Below are positions 1-7,185 of a DNA stretch of 9,055 nt, piece by piece; position 1 is the stretch's first letter; each line of letters begins with the position of its first letter. Position numbers and translations under genes: made by a program. The stretch comes from an uncultured bacterium. Its GTDB lineage: Bacteria > Patescibacteriota > Gracilibacteria > Absconditabacterales > Absconditicoccaceae. The notes below the pieces were generated by a model, which saw only the letters and a program-made list of their open reading frames with translations, searched no databases and was not told the origin of the DNA. Where the stretch lies: positions 1 through 9,055 of the forward strand of contig CALCYP010000078.1 of the NCBI GenBank assembly GCA_937906635.1, written 5' to 3'.

Positions 1-869
1 GTTGTTATATCGCTATGACCTAATAGCTCTTTAATTGTCATGAGATCAACTCATTGTTCAAGCAAATGTGTAGCAAAACTATGTCTTAGTACGTGACAAG
101 TAATCTTTTTTCATGGAATACAGTTGTATTTTTTAAATAATCAGCATATAGTTTGTTTTGTTATTGGTTGTCAGTAGGTATCCATATTGTGGGATATAAA
201 AACATAATCATCATTACAAGTGCTTTTACATGGCTTTCAGATTCGTGGAATTTTCTTTTTCCTGTATTTAATATATTGATCTAATAATTTTTTTGTATGT
301 GGAGTTATAAAAACAAGTCTATCTTTTGCTCATTTTCATGTAATAGAAAAATAATTTTTATCAAATTGATTTACTTTCAGATGTAACATTTCATCAAGTC
401 TCATACCAGTAGTATACCCTAATGTGATTAACAATTTAGATCTAAGTTTATTGATTTTGTATTTCTCTACTGTATCAATATGTTTTAATAAAATCTTAAT
501 TTCCTTTTCTTCTAAATAGTCCATTGGAATACTCTTATGCTTTGGTGATGAAATTAATGCAAAATTTATTCAACTTTCATGATAGGTATTTAATCGCTTT
601 AGAAAGTTTTTAATCGCCTGTATTTTTTGTGCAATGGTAGTATCTGCTAAAACTTTATTTTTTTTATAGTATATACTTTGCTTAGGTGGTTTCTTTGTCG
701 CTAGATATGTTTTATAATTCTCAATAGTTTGGAATGTAATATCTTCTACTCTTTTGATTTTCTCATGCTTAATAAATTTTGTTAAATAGTTGATTTGTCT
801 TTCAATTGTTTTTTGTTTCTGCTTTTTATTGGTTAAATACTGCTCAAATTCGGTTACAAGATTTTCCAT
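1..869 (-). CDS. Tyrosine recombinase / phage integrase (XerC/D-like), 3' end beyond the window
   Basis: Site-specific recombinase expected to integrate and excise the phage genome through a covalent DNA-tyrosine intermediate. 289 residues are visible. The N-terminal half (about 1-100) is a SAM-like core-binding domain, starting MENLVTEFEQYL. The C-terminal half is the catalytic domain. Catalytic residues seen are Arg157 in TTGMRLDEM, Lys182 in GKGAKDR, His259 and Arg262 in CHVLRHSFATHLL, and His285 in LLGHSDIT. The nucleophilic Tyr would come about 9 residues later and lies off the left edge. About eight in-frame TGA codons are read as Gly, including both glycines of GKGAKDR (336-338 and 330-332). 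In the standard code the gene looks shattered. The start at 869 is chosen because an upstream in-frame ATG at 956 overlaps the likely -35 box. It is divergent from the packaging genes. Family assignment is firm; attachment sites are not visible. Confidence 0.93.
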
Positions 870-928
870 ATTTATGATGGTTAATAAATAAATCTTGTAG
901 TGAGTATTGGTTTTTGTAGGTATCACAT

Positions 929-956
929 ATTGTATAATTTTAATAAACAATGTCAA
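929..956 (-). promoter_or_regulatory. Probable promoter of the integrase gene
   Basis: On the minus strand there is a perfect TTGACA -35 box (956-951) and a TACAAT -10 box (934-929, five of six consensus bases) separated by 16 bases. Transcription would start near 922, leaving an untranslated leader of about 50 bases before the ATG at 869. This is inferred from sequence only; promoter consensus in the presumed host phylum is not well known. Confidence 0.5.
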
Positions 957-988
957 ATATTGTAAAAGAAAATATGATAAAAAAAAGT

Positions 989-1030
989 TATCAATTGACT
1001 TGCAATTGTATCAATTTTAGTTATTATCAA
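989..1030. repeat. Cluster of short repeats in the divergent control region
   Basis: TATCAA occurs three times in the same orientation, at 989-994, 1009-1014 and 1025-1030; the first two copies extend to TATCAATT. The palindrome CAATTG occurs at 992-997 and 1003-1008, exactly 11 bases apart, about one helical turn. The cluster lies between the integrase promoter and the rightward TATAAT box, where a lysogeny-type regulator would bind. A weak TTGACT at 995-1000 is embedded in it. The repeats are directly visible; the operator role is inference, and short AT-rich repeats can arise by chance. Confidence 0.4.
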
Positions 1031-1049
1031 GTCAGACCTACAATATAAT
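1021..1049 (+). promoter_or_regulatory. Candidate rightward promoter with perfect TATAAT
   Basis: A perfect -10 box TATAAT lies at 1044-1049. Seventeen bases upstream is TTATTA (1021-1026), only a three-of-six -35 match, so an activator may be needed. Transcription would start near 1056 and meet a strong terminator at 1107-1138, before the first gene at 1157. It is the only convincing rightward -10 box ahead of the gene string. Confidence 0.35.
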
Positions 1050-1061
1050 GTGGTTTGTCTG
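1033..1061. promoter_or_regulatory. Imperfect dyad centred on the -10 box, possible operator
   Basis: CAGAC at 1033-1037 is mirrored by GTCTG at 1057-1061, and several inner positions also pair, giving about 10 of 14 symmetric positions around base 1047. The dyad covers the TATAAT box, so a dimeric repressor bound here would block the promoter. No repressor gene is in the window. It could be chance symmetry. Confidence 0.3.
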
Positions 1062-1138
1062 TGATACTTCACTACATATCATAGATAGATCACAATAATA
1101 AACTCACTACGAAAGAGACAGATTTTCGTAGCTTTTTT
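1056..1138 (+). ncRNA. Possible short leader RNA or small RNA ending at the terminator
   Basis: A transcript from the TATAAT promoter would be about 83 bases long before the terminator. It could form a 6-bp stem (TGTGAT at 1060-1065 with ATCACA at 1089-1094) followed by the terminator hairpin. It has no convincing reading frame. It may be a stand-alone small RNA or an attenuated leader of the downstream genes. No known RNA family is recognised. Confidence 0.22.
1107..1138 (+). terminator. Intrinsic terminator or attenuator before the rightward genes
   Basis: A perfect 8-bp stem, CTACGAAA (1107-1114) and TTTCGTAG (1124-1131), closes a 9-base loop and is followed by C and six T residues (1133-1138). 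This is the textbook layout of a plus-strand Rho-independent terminator. The minus-strand side has no T tract, so it does not serve the integrase. It lies only 18 bases before the first rightward start codon. Confidence 0.75.
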
Positions 1139-1156
1139 ATATTTAAAAAAATTGGT

Positions 1157-1297
1157 ATGGCAAAAAAAAAGAAACATCATGCAACGTGAGCAAATATAAA
1201 ACTGAACGCAAGTAAAAGATTAGAGAAAGCAAAGAGACAATGAAAGAGTGAGAACTACATAAAAGATTTAGAAAAACATTTATCTAAATTACACTAG
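1157..1297 (+). CDS. Small basic protein of unknown function (46 aa)
   Basis: I do not recognise this gene. It encodes 46 residues starting MAKKKKHHATGANIKL and ending LEKHLSKLH, then TAG. It is strongly basic, with a Lys/His-rich N-terminus and a predicted amphipathic, possibly coiled C-terminal helix. Two TGA codons (residues 11 and 29) must be read as Gly, so standard-code gene finders would miss it. It is the first gene after the terminator and stands 16 bases before the methyltransferase, in the same direction. The composition would suit a nucleic-acid-binding peptide, but that is inference. There is no Shine-Dalgarno sequence at the start. The uncertainty is mainly due to its short length. 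Confidence 0.55.
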
Positions 1298-1313
1298 TAT
1301 GATAAATAATTGA

Positions 1314-1715
1314 ATGTTTACAAGTAAGACAGACTTACGAGCCACACCACAAGACTTCTATGATAAATTAAATGAAGAATTTTGATTCACATTAGATGCA
1401 TGTGCAACAGAAGAAAATCATAAATGTGATAAATATTATACAAAAGAACAAGACTGACTAAAACAAAACCGAGATAATGAAATAGTATATTGTAATCCAC
1501 CATACTGACAAGAAATAAAAAACCGAGTTGAAAAATGACATTTGGCGAGGGGGGGGGTTGTCGTTATGCTTTTACCAGCGAGAACAGATACAAAATGGTT
1601 TCACGATTATATATACAACAAGAGTGAGATAAGATTTATCAAAGGTAGGCTAAAATTTGGAGATAGTAAAAATTCAGCACCATTCCCAAGTATGATAGTA
1701 ATCTTTAGATCATAA
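1314..1715 (+). CDS. Phage DNA N6-adenine methyltransferase (Dam family)
   Basis: Transfers a methyl group from S-adenosylmethionine to adenine N6 in a specific DNA site. The 133-residue length fits the compact phage N-6-adenine-methyltransferase family. Visible motifs are ATPQDFYDKLNEEFGFTLDACA (residues 10-31), the catalytic NPPYG (61-65, its Gly encoded by TGA), LLPARTDTKWFHDY (86-99) and GRLKFG...SAPFPSMIVIF (111-131). Three CGA codons at residues 9, 53 and 71 fall where the family has conserved Trp (before ATPQ, before NPPYG, and in the x-W-V-x-K segment after it), whereas conserved Arg90 is AGA and Arg112 is AGG. A run of nine G residues (1549-1557) encodes part of R-G-G at 79-81. Likely roles are protecting phage DNA or altering gene control. 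The target site cannot be read from the sequence. Confidence 0.92.
1549..1557 (+). repeat. Nine-G homopolymer tract inside the methyltransferase gene
   Basis: Nine consecutive G residues lie mid-gene in AT-rich DNA that otherwise encodes Gly mostly with TGA or GGA. At nine Gs the full-length frame is kept. Loss of one G leads to a TAA at 1630-1632, and gain of one leads to a TAG at 1646-1648 (window coordinates before the indel). Either change removes the C-terminal third or more, including the GRLKF and APFPS motifs. Confidence 0.9.
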
Positions 1716-1724
1716 ATAATCTAA

Positions 1725-2189
1725 ATGGAGAAGAAAACAAAATGAGAGAAAAAACAAAGGTTTTTGTATGATTACCCAGCTTTAAAACTGGAATTTCTTA
1801 AGTCTGAATTTGACGAAGTAGATTCATTTCTGGCTCACAAGTGACTAACAAAAAAGATAAACAGGAAAGATACTAAGTGATGGACTAAGGATAAAAAAGC
1901 TATGAAAGAAAAAACAGCACAAAAGACATTAGAGAAAATGATAGAGAGAGAATCAACAAAACTATCACAACAGATAGATGTAGATAAACTAATAAGAATG
2001 AAACATGAGTTTTTTGATACAATAGATATGGCTATAGATCAAATGCAGAATGCAGATAAAGTAAACATGAAAGATTTAATCGCATGACTAAATGCAATAA
2101 AGACAGAGCTGTGAGAGACAACACAAATAAATCAAAACAAGAATGAGACTGAAATTACATGAATGAATATCAATTTCACATGAGTTTAG
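1725..2189 (+). CDS. Probable terminase small subunit (TerS)
   Basis: Likely the DNA-recognition subunit of the packaging motor, which binds phage DNA and hands it to TerL. It encodes 154 residues, begins MEKKTKGEKKQRFLYDYPAL and ends in TAG. Residues 30-60 (FDEVDSFLAHKGL, then TKGWTKDKKAM with Trp53 as TGG) resemble the N-terminal region of several TerS families. Residues about 60-110 are a long charged helical stretch suited to oligomerisation. The tail has KTELGET (126-132), similar to the LGE-containing end of TerS proteins. Five or more TGA codons are read as Gly; only the central 61 residues are open in the standard code. It starts 9 bases after the methyltransferase and precedes TerL with one small gene between. 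Assignment rests on weak similarity and position. Confidence 0.55.
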
Positions 2190-2207
2190 TTTATAAAATA
2201 AAAACAA

Positions 2208-2459
2208 ATGCTACCTGATGAGTGACTAAAAATTGTAGTTACAGAAGAACACAGAGCAAAAATCTGCATGGATATGATCTGTGAGTTCTTACACCAGCGA
2301 CCAGATTACAGTATGAATAAACCTAACATGAATGTAAAAGATTATTCATTGGAACAGTTTCAGTGGCGAGTATGAAAGAGAATTAAGTATAGTGCTGAAT
2401 CAGAAGACAAGAGAATGAGAAATGATAGACTAAAGCGAATTAAGTGAAATAAAAAATAG
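2208..2459 (+). CDS. Unknown small protein between the terminase subunits (83 aa)
   Basis: Not recognised. It encodes 83 residues from MLPDEGLKIVVTEEH to a basic end (RLK, CGA codon, IKGNKK), then TAG. The second half is rich in Lys/Arg and ends in a probable basic helix. Three TGA codons are read as Gly. Three CGA codons are present, so it would contain Trp rather than Arg at those sites if CGA is recoded, including a Trp-Trp pair in FQWWVGKRI. It sits between TerS and TerL with gaps of 18 and 26 bases, so a packaging or DNA-binding accessory role is possible. Alternatively this could be the true TerS, with the preceding gene being something else. No motif decides it. Confidence 0.7.
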
Positions 2460-2477
2460 TTTTATTTTTTCCAATGC

Positions 2478-2481
2478 GGAG
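2478..2481 (+). promoter_or_regulatory. GGAG ribosome binding site of the large terminase gene
   Basis: GGAG lies four bases before the ATG at 2486. It is the only clear Shine-Dalgarno-like sequence before any gene start in the window; the other starts follow A/T-rich sequence. It supports the choice of ATG 2486 for TerL. Confidence 0.4.
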
Positions 2482-2485
2482 TAAT

Positions 2486-3841
2486 ATGATAGTTGATGTA
2501 GATATTCAATTAACAGCTAATCAGAAAAAAGCTCTAAAAATATTATTGGATCATAAACATACAAGAGTTGGTTATGGTTGATGAGCAGGAGGAGGTAAAA
2601 CATTTTTGTGAACTATACGAGTATGGCTAATGTGTGTAACATATCCATGAGTAAGATATGCTTTTTGTAGAGATACTATTAGAAATCTTAAAAGAACAAC
2701 AGTAGTATCATTAGAAAAGTTTTATGGAATATACAACATACCAGAAAAGTACAGATGAAAACTTAATGAGCAAAAATCTATGATAGAATTTGAGAATTGA
2801 AGTGTAATTCTATTGCTAGAGTGATGCTATTATCCATCAGATCCATTGTATAATAGATTTGGTTCATTGGAATTGACTGGTGCATTTATCGAGGAAAGCC
2901 CTGAATGTCCATTAGACTGAATTAATATACTGGCTACTCGTGTGTGAAGAATGAAAAATGAGAAATACTGAATCTTAGGAAAGGTACTGGAGACATTTAA
3001 CCCTAACCCATGACATGTTTATGAAAGATATTATCTAGGGAAAGGTTGAGATAAAAGCATATTCATTGAATCATTGGTAACGTCTAACAAGTTTATTGAT
3101 AAATGATATATAGAGAATTTAGAAAACGCAGACGATAAAATCAAAAATAGGTTGCTTTACTGACAATGGACATTTGATGATGATGTACGAATGATGTTTA
3201 GAGCAAAAGATATACATGATTTACGAAGTAACAAGCAGATAGGCTGAGCATATTACATCGTATGTGATGTAGCAAGGTTTGGAGTAGATACAACAAGAAT
3301 AAGTTTATGGAAATGAAATACACGAATAAGAGTACGAACGTATGAGAAGAATAAAACAACAGATATTGTAACAAGCATATTGCTGATAGCAGAACAATAC
3401 AGAGTTGATCGTAGTAATATCATAATAGATGCAGATGGTGTATGATGATGAGTAGTAGACTGAATAGATTATAGTGTTTGATTTGTGAATAATGCAAAGC
3501 CAATAGAAACATGAATAAAAAACAACTATGCTAATCTAAAAAGCCAATGTGCATTTGAATTAAAAAGGAGAGTAGAAAATCATGAGATAGCAATAGCATG
3601 GAATCATGCAAACAAAGATAAAGATTTTGCATTATTAGAACAAGACATGATGAATACCTACATAGATGAAAAAAGCATAGATGGAAAAACAAGAATAGAA
3701 CCAAAGGAAAAAGTAAAAGAGAGAATATGAAGGAGTCCAGACTTATTAGACACATTAATAATGAGAATGTTGCCTTACGTAAAATGATATAAAGACAACC
3801 TAATAGATACATATTTAGATTCAATTGTAAGAGAATGATAA
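2486..3841 (+). CDS. Terminase large subunit (TerL)
   Basis: ATP-driven motor and nuclease that packages and cuts phage DNA at the portal. It has 451 residues, a normal length. The N-terminal ATPase domain has Walker A GYGGGAGGGKT (29-39), where Gly32 and Gly33 are two adjacent TGA codons, and a Walker B region LTGAFIEES with acidic Glu136-Glu137. The C-terminal RNase H-like nuclease shows VCDVARFGVDTT (Asp261), IIIDADGVGGGVVD (Asp315) and PDLLDTL (Asp419/Asp422) as the acidic metal-binding set. Roughly two dozen TGA codons are read as Gly. Five CGA codons occur, none at an obvious catalytic Arg. It ends with TGA (Gly) then TAA, and overlaps the portal start by seven bases, implying coupled translation. 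Confidence 0.95.
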
Positions 3842-5667
3842 TCAACGACAAATTATATCAAAAGATTATTGGAGAATACAGACATTGATGGAGTGCAAAT
3901 AGGAGTAAAAACGAATTATTTGATTCACAACAAGATATATACTCAACCAAAAAGAGTGACGAGTTAATGAAATCGCAAATCTTTTGGTCTGTAATGAGAA
4001 CAATACAAGCAACGTGTGTTATTAATGAGCCTGATATAATATGGGAAGATGAAAACTGTTTATTCATGCAAGAAGCAAGGAATTTTAGCGATATGTTTAA
4101 GTATGACTATATAAGGAATAACCGAGACTTCTATAAATATATTTGAATTGAAGATGTGTGTAAATATTGAAAGTTTGTACAATTATTTACATGACGAGAC
4201 AAGAAAAACAAAGTACCAACAATAGAGAGAATAGATCCAAGATTTATTTATCCATATAACGACTGATGATTATTGGTGAAAGATTATCCTTTCTTTTGAT
4301 TTGATAGAATTATTGACGAACAAACATTAAAAGAATTACCAGTAAAGAACAAATGGAAAGACTGGATTATCACTCACTACGATCAATACATAGAATGAAT
4401 GAAAGAAAGAGATGGCTTTTTTAGGAATATAAGTACGTTTTATGATAGAACTACAGGACATTATACGATACACTATCATTATACTTACATTGATGATGTA
4501 TTGTATTTGGTGTTAATGTTATGAGAGGTCGTATTAGATATATACGATGTACCAGAGACAGACAATATAATACCAATTTCAGTTACATGATTTGCTTACA
4601 ATTCTACTGACTGGCGATGAACAAGTCTATGTGATATTGTAGAAGATTCACACAGAACAGAACAATTGCTTTTGAACTTATATAAAATCAAAGTAACAAG
4701 AGAGGCTACATGATGAAATATCTTTATTGATGAAGAAGTATTTACAAAAAATAAAAACTCATTTAAGAATCAGAGTATCAAAAATAGGTGGTTTCCAGTT
4801 AAAATGAGAGATTTGACTAAACCTATTTCAAGTATGGTCTATGAGCTACCACAAACACAAGTGTCAGCGGATATTTACAATAGTCTAAGTATGGTAAAAA
4901 ATAAAGCAATGGCAGAGAGTTTTGCTAATGCAGTATGACAATGACTATGACTAAGTGATAATGCAAATCCAGAGACAGCAACAGAAAGCAAGATACAAAA
5001 AATGAATGCTAACATGATGACAAGTCTACAAAACAGCATAATTGCTTATGGTAGTGAAGAATTTGCTAAACTATATAGAGAATTTATTTTGTATTACTGG
5101 AGAGATAGTAGTAAAAAAGCTATCAGAAAAGTAACAAGGTGATTTAGTGGAACATATAAACACCTAACTAAAAAAGATATTAGATGAGATTTCAATGTGA
5201 TTATAGAAGATCCAATTCAATGGCAGATAGAATCAGAGGAGAAAAAACAAGCATTAACTGAACAATATAATATGCTAGTAAATGACCAAAGCACACCACC
5301 TTTCTTATTAGACAACATAAGGAGAATGATAAACTATTATGATTGACTAACAGAAGATGAGATAGATTCATGTAATAGATTTGATCCAGAGATATATCAA
5401 TGTAAATCAGATGTATTGTTATTAAATCAAAATCAAGAGATATATATACCAGTACAATGTAATGTAGAAAAAAGATTATGGTATTATAACAAAGCAGAAG
5501 ATACAGATGCAAAAAGGAAAGCAATACAGGCTTTACAATATATGATAACTAATCAATTATGAACACAAGAACAGCAAATGGCTATGCAACCTAAAGTAGA
5601 CCAAGCATTAAGGAGTATGGCTACTGAAGAACAGCAACTAAATGTAAATTGATTATGAACTATTTAA
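3835..5667 (+). CDS. Probable portal protein
   Basis: Expected to form the dodecameric ring at one capsid vertex through which DNA enters and leaves. It has 610 residues, within the range of portal proteins. It begins MIINDKLYQKII within the last seven bases of TerL (ATGATAA). The most portal-like stretch is residues about 250-300: VTGFAYNSTDW, then GTSLCDIVEDSHRTEQLLLN, followed by a long helical core. The C-terminal 50 residues are Gln-rich and helical (QEQQMAMQPKVDQALRS), typical of portal tails. Numerous in-frame TGA codons break it into fragments in the standard code. The call rests mainly on gene order (directly after TerL, before scaffold and capsid), size and this segment, not on a decisive motif. 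Confidence 0.75.
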
Positions 5668-5684
5668 TTTATTAAAATAACAAC

Positions 5685-6005
5685 ATGGCAGCAAAAAAGA
5701 AAACAAAGGTAGAAGAAACTATAAACGAAGTAGTTGAAGAAGAAATCGCAGAACAAGAGGTTAGAGATGAAATTGGAAAGATAAATTGAGTACCAGTTTA
5801 TCAAGCAACACCATTTATCAAGACAGAGGTATATCATACACCATTACCAATGTACAAATTACCTGAAGATATACAGCAATATCTAAGGAATATGTGATTT
5901 GGTACAAATGTATGGAAAGAAAGTAAAGAATGGTTGGAAAAACATTGAGCAGATATGGAAATGATAGAGAGATTGAAAAAGTTTATATCTGAAAACTTTA
6001 ACTAA
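5685..6005 (+). CDS. Unknown virion-module protein A (106 aa)
   Basis: Not recognised. It encodes 106 residues from MAAKKKTKVEETINEVVEEE to LKKFISENFN, TAA. The first 30 residues are charged and probably helical or disordered (Lys then Glu-rich). The middle has several Pro and aromatic residues (VPVYQATPF, HTPLPMYKLP). The end is helical with ESKEWLEKHG. Four TGA codons are read as Gly. It follows the portal by 17 bases and its stop overlaps the start of the next gene by one base (TAATG), so the two are probably co-translated. Its place between portal and scaffold suggests a head-assembly accessory or minor virion protein; function cannot be stated. Confidence 0.8.
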
Positions 6006-6325
6006 TGTGGAAAATGATGTTTGAGTTATCTGATATGATGAAAGATAAAGAGACTCAAGACATATTAGATTTGGAGGCAATAGATAGAGCAAAGCAGAAT
6101 AGAGCTAAAATCTATATATACAACAACATGATAATGAAATATTTGGAGGATAATTGATTAACAGTAGATAAAGTAACTAAACATGATGTGGAAGAAATGA
6201 CAAAAAATCTAACAGAACATGATAAATATATATTTATCAAACAGCTAGTAAAAGCTATTGAGACTAACTATTGAAAACCAATTCAATGGATAAAGGAAAA
6301 CAAGAAATGTGTTTTATTTGATTAA
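6005..6325 (+). CDS. Unknown virion-module protein B (106 aa)
   Basis: Not recognised. It encodes 106 residues from MWKMMFELSDMMKDKE to NKKCVLFD, TAA. It looks entirely alpha-helical and charged, with Met-rich amphipathic segments (LEAIDRAKQNRAKIYIYNNM, then VEEMTKNLTEHDKYIFIKQL). Only two TGA codons are read as Gly. It shares one base with the preceding gene and ends 8 bases before the next, as part of a tight trio of similar-sized genes. I see no sequence repeat linking the three, so duplication is not supported. A chaperone-like or minor head role is possible from position only. Confidence 0.8.
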
Positions 6326-6333
6326 ATATCCCT

Positions 6334-6657
6334 ATGGCAGAAACAGAAGAAAGAGATTACAATGAACTTACTGAAGAAGAAAAGGCATTGTTAAAAGAAT
6401 TGTCAGAACACCCTTGATTTATCTTACTAAAAAATATGGTAGATCAATTGGCAAGAGATACTGACAAACAAATAGTAGATCATGCACACGCATATAGTGC
6501 AATGAAACAGCACTGATATACAGTATATGAGATACTATGAGCATTTATTGAGTGAGTATTAAAACCACGAGAGATAGTGGACTCAATAATAAATGAAGAT
6601 AAGTTAGAAAAAGATGTAGAAGAAGTAAATAAAAGCGAGGAGGTCGCAGAAAAATAA
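6334..6657 (+). CDS. Unknown acidic virion-module protein C (107 aa)
   Basis: Not recognised. It encodes 107 residues from MAETEERDYNELTEEEKALL to EEVNKSEEVAEK, TAA. Both ends are strongly acidic. The middle (about 28-85) is a folded-looking helical region with FILLKNMVDQLARD and YTVYEILGAFIEG. Four TGA codons are read as Gly and one CGA codon follows Lys-Pro near residue 77. The acidic helical make-up and the place directly before the scaffold-like gene suggest a scaffold-associated or capsid-assembly partner, but nothing identifies it. An 80-base gap with a hairpin separates it from the next gene. Confidence 0.8.
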
Positions 6658-6701
6658 CCTCTTTGGTGAGTCGATAACACCGTAAAAACAATTCATGAAT
6701 G

Positions 6702-6724
6702 ATAGAATCATGATTTTATTCTAT
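6702..6724 (+). promoter_or_regulatory. Hairpin in the leader of the scaffold gene
   Basis: A perfect 7-bp inverted repeat, ATAGAAT (6702-6708) and ATTCTAT (6718-6724), encloses nine bases and ends 13 bases before the ATG at 6738. There is no T tract, so it is not an intrinsic terminator. It could modulate translation or mark an RNA processing site. The stem is AT-rich and weak, and may be chance. Confidence 0.3.
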
Positions 6725-6737
6725 TACCAATACAGCA

Positions 6738-7175
6738 ATGACTGATATTGAGAACGATAGCACAGAATGAGAAAAAGTATTGTCTGATTTCGCTAAACTT
6801 AGAGCGAGTCTTAAGACTAAGTACGAGTGACAGATTAAAGATTTACAAAAGGAAATCGATACTCTGAAATGACAAAGGTTGGAAGACAAGAAAACTTTCT
6901 TAGGAAACTCTTTATATTCACAAGGTTATAAATTAGATGACTTTGATGAGTTTACAAGTAAGTACTGAGAAATGGAATTGGAAGAAATGGAAGCTTTATA
7001 CAAGTGAATGCATGGATCAATAGAAAAAGCACCAACAACTGAAAGTCAACAGACAAGTACTATCTGACCAAAAAGTGTTATCTGAACTAATCCAAGTTTA
7101 GATGGAGAGGAAACAAAACCTGAAGACATGAATTTAGACGATTATTACAAATATGCTAAGAGTCTGCTAAACTAA
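6738..7175 (+). CDS. Probable capsid scaffold protein
   Basis: Likely the internal scaffold that guides coat protein assembly and leaves before or during DNA packaging. It encodes 145 residues ending SLLN, TAA. Residues about 10-50 are predicted coiled coil (EKVLSDFAKLRASLKTKYEG, then IKDLQKEIDTLKGQRLEDKK). The middle is acidic (EMELEEMEALYKG). Residues about 95-130 are low-complexity, Thr/Ser/Pro-rich linker, and a short helix DDYYKYAKSLLN closes the protein, resembling the coat-binding C-terminal helix of scaffolds. Seven or more TGA codons are read as Gly. The position immediately before the major capsid gene is the usual scaffold position. There is no decisive family motif. Confidence 0.6.
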
Positions 7176-7185
7176 TGTCACACCA

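Noticed and set aside
336..956. Integrase as a decayed pseudogene with internal stops
   Set aside because: All interruptions are TGA, none are TAA or TAG or frameshifts, and TGA falls on conserved glycines; the frame is continuous with the altered code.
870..956. Upstream in-frame ATG at 956 as the integrase start
   Set aside because: It overlaps the perfect TTGACA box and adds 29 residues not typical of the family; MENLVTEF at 869 fits recombinase N-termini.
1743..1800. Short frame from the ATG at 1743
   Set aside because: It ends at a TAA after about 18 codons and overlaps the much longer 1725-2189 gene in another frame.
1902..2087. A 61-codon standard-code frame as a separate gene, and likewise 7741-7998
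   Set aside because: Both are inner fragments, between TGA codons, of the longer 1725-2189 and 7225-8196 genes.
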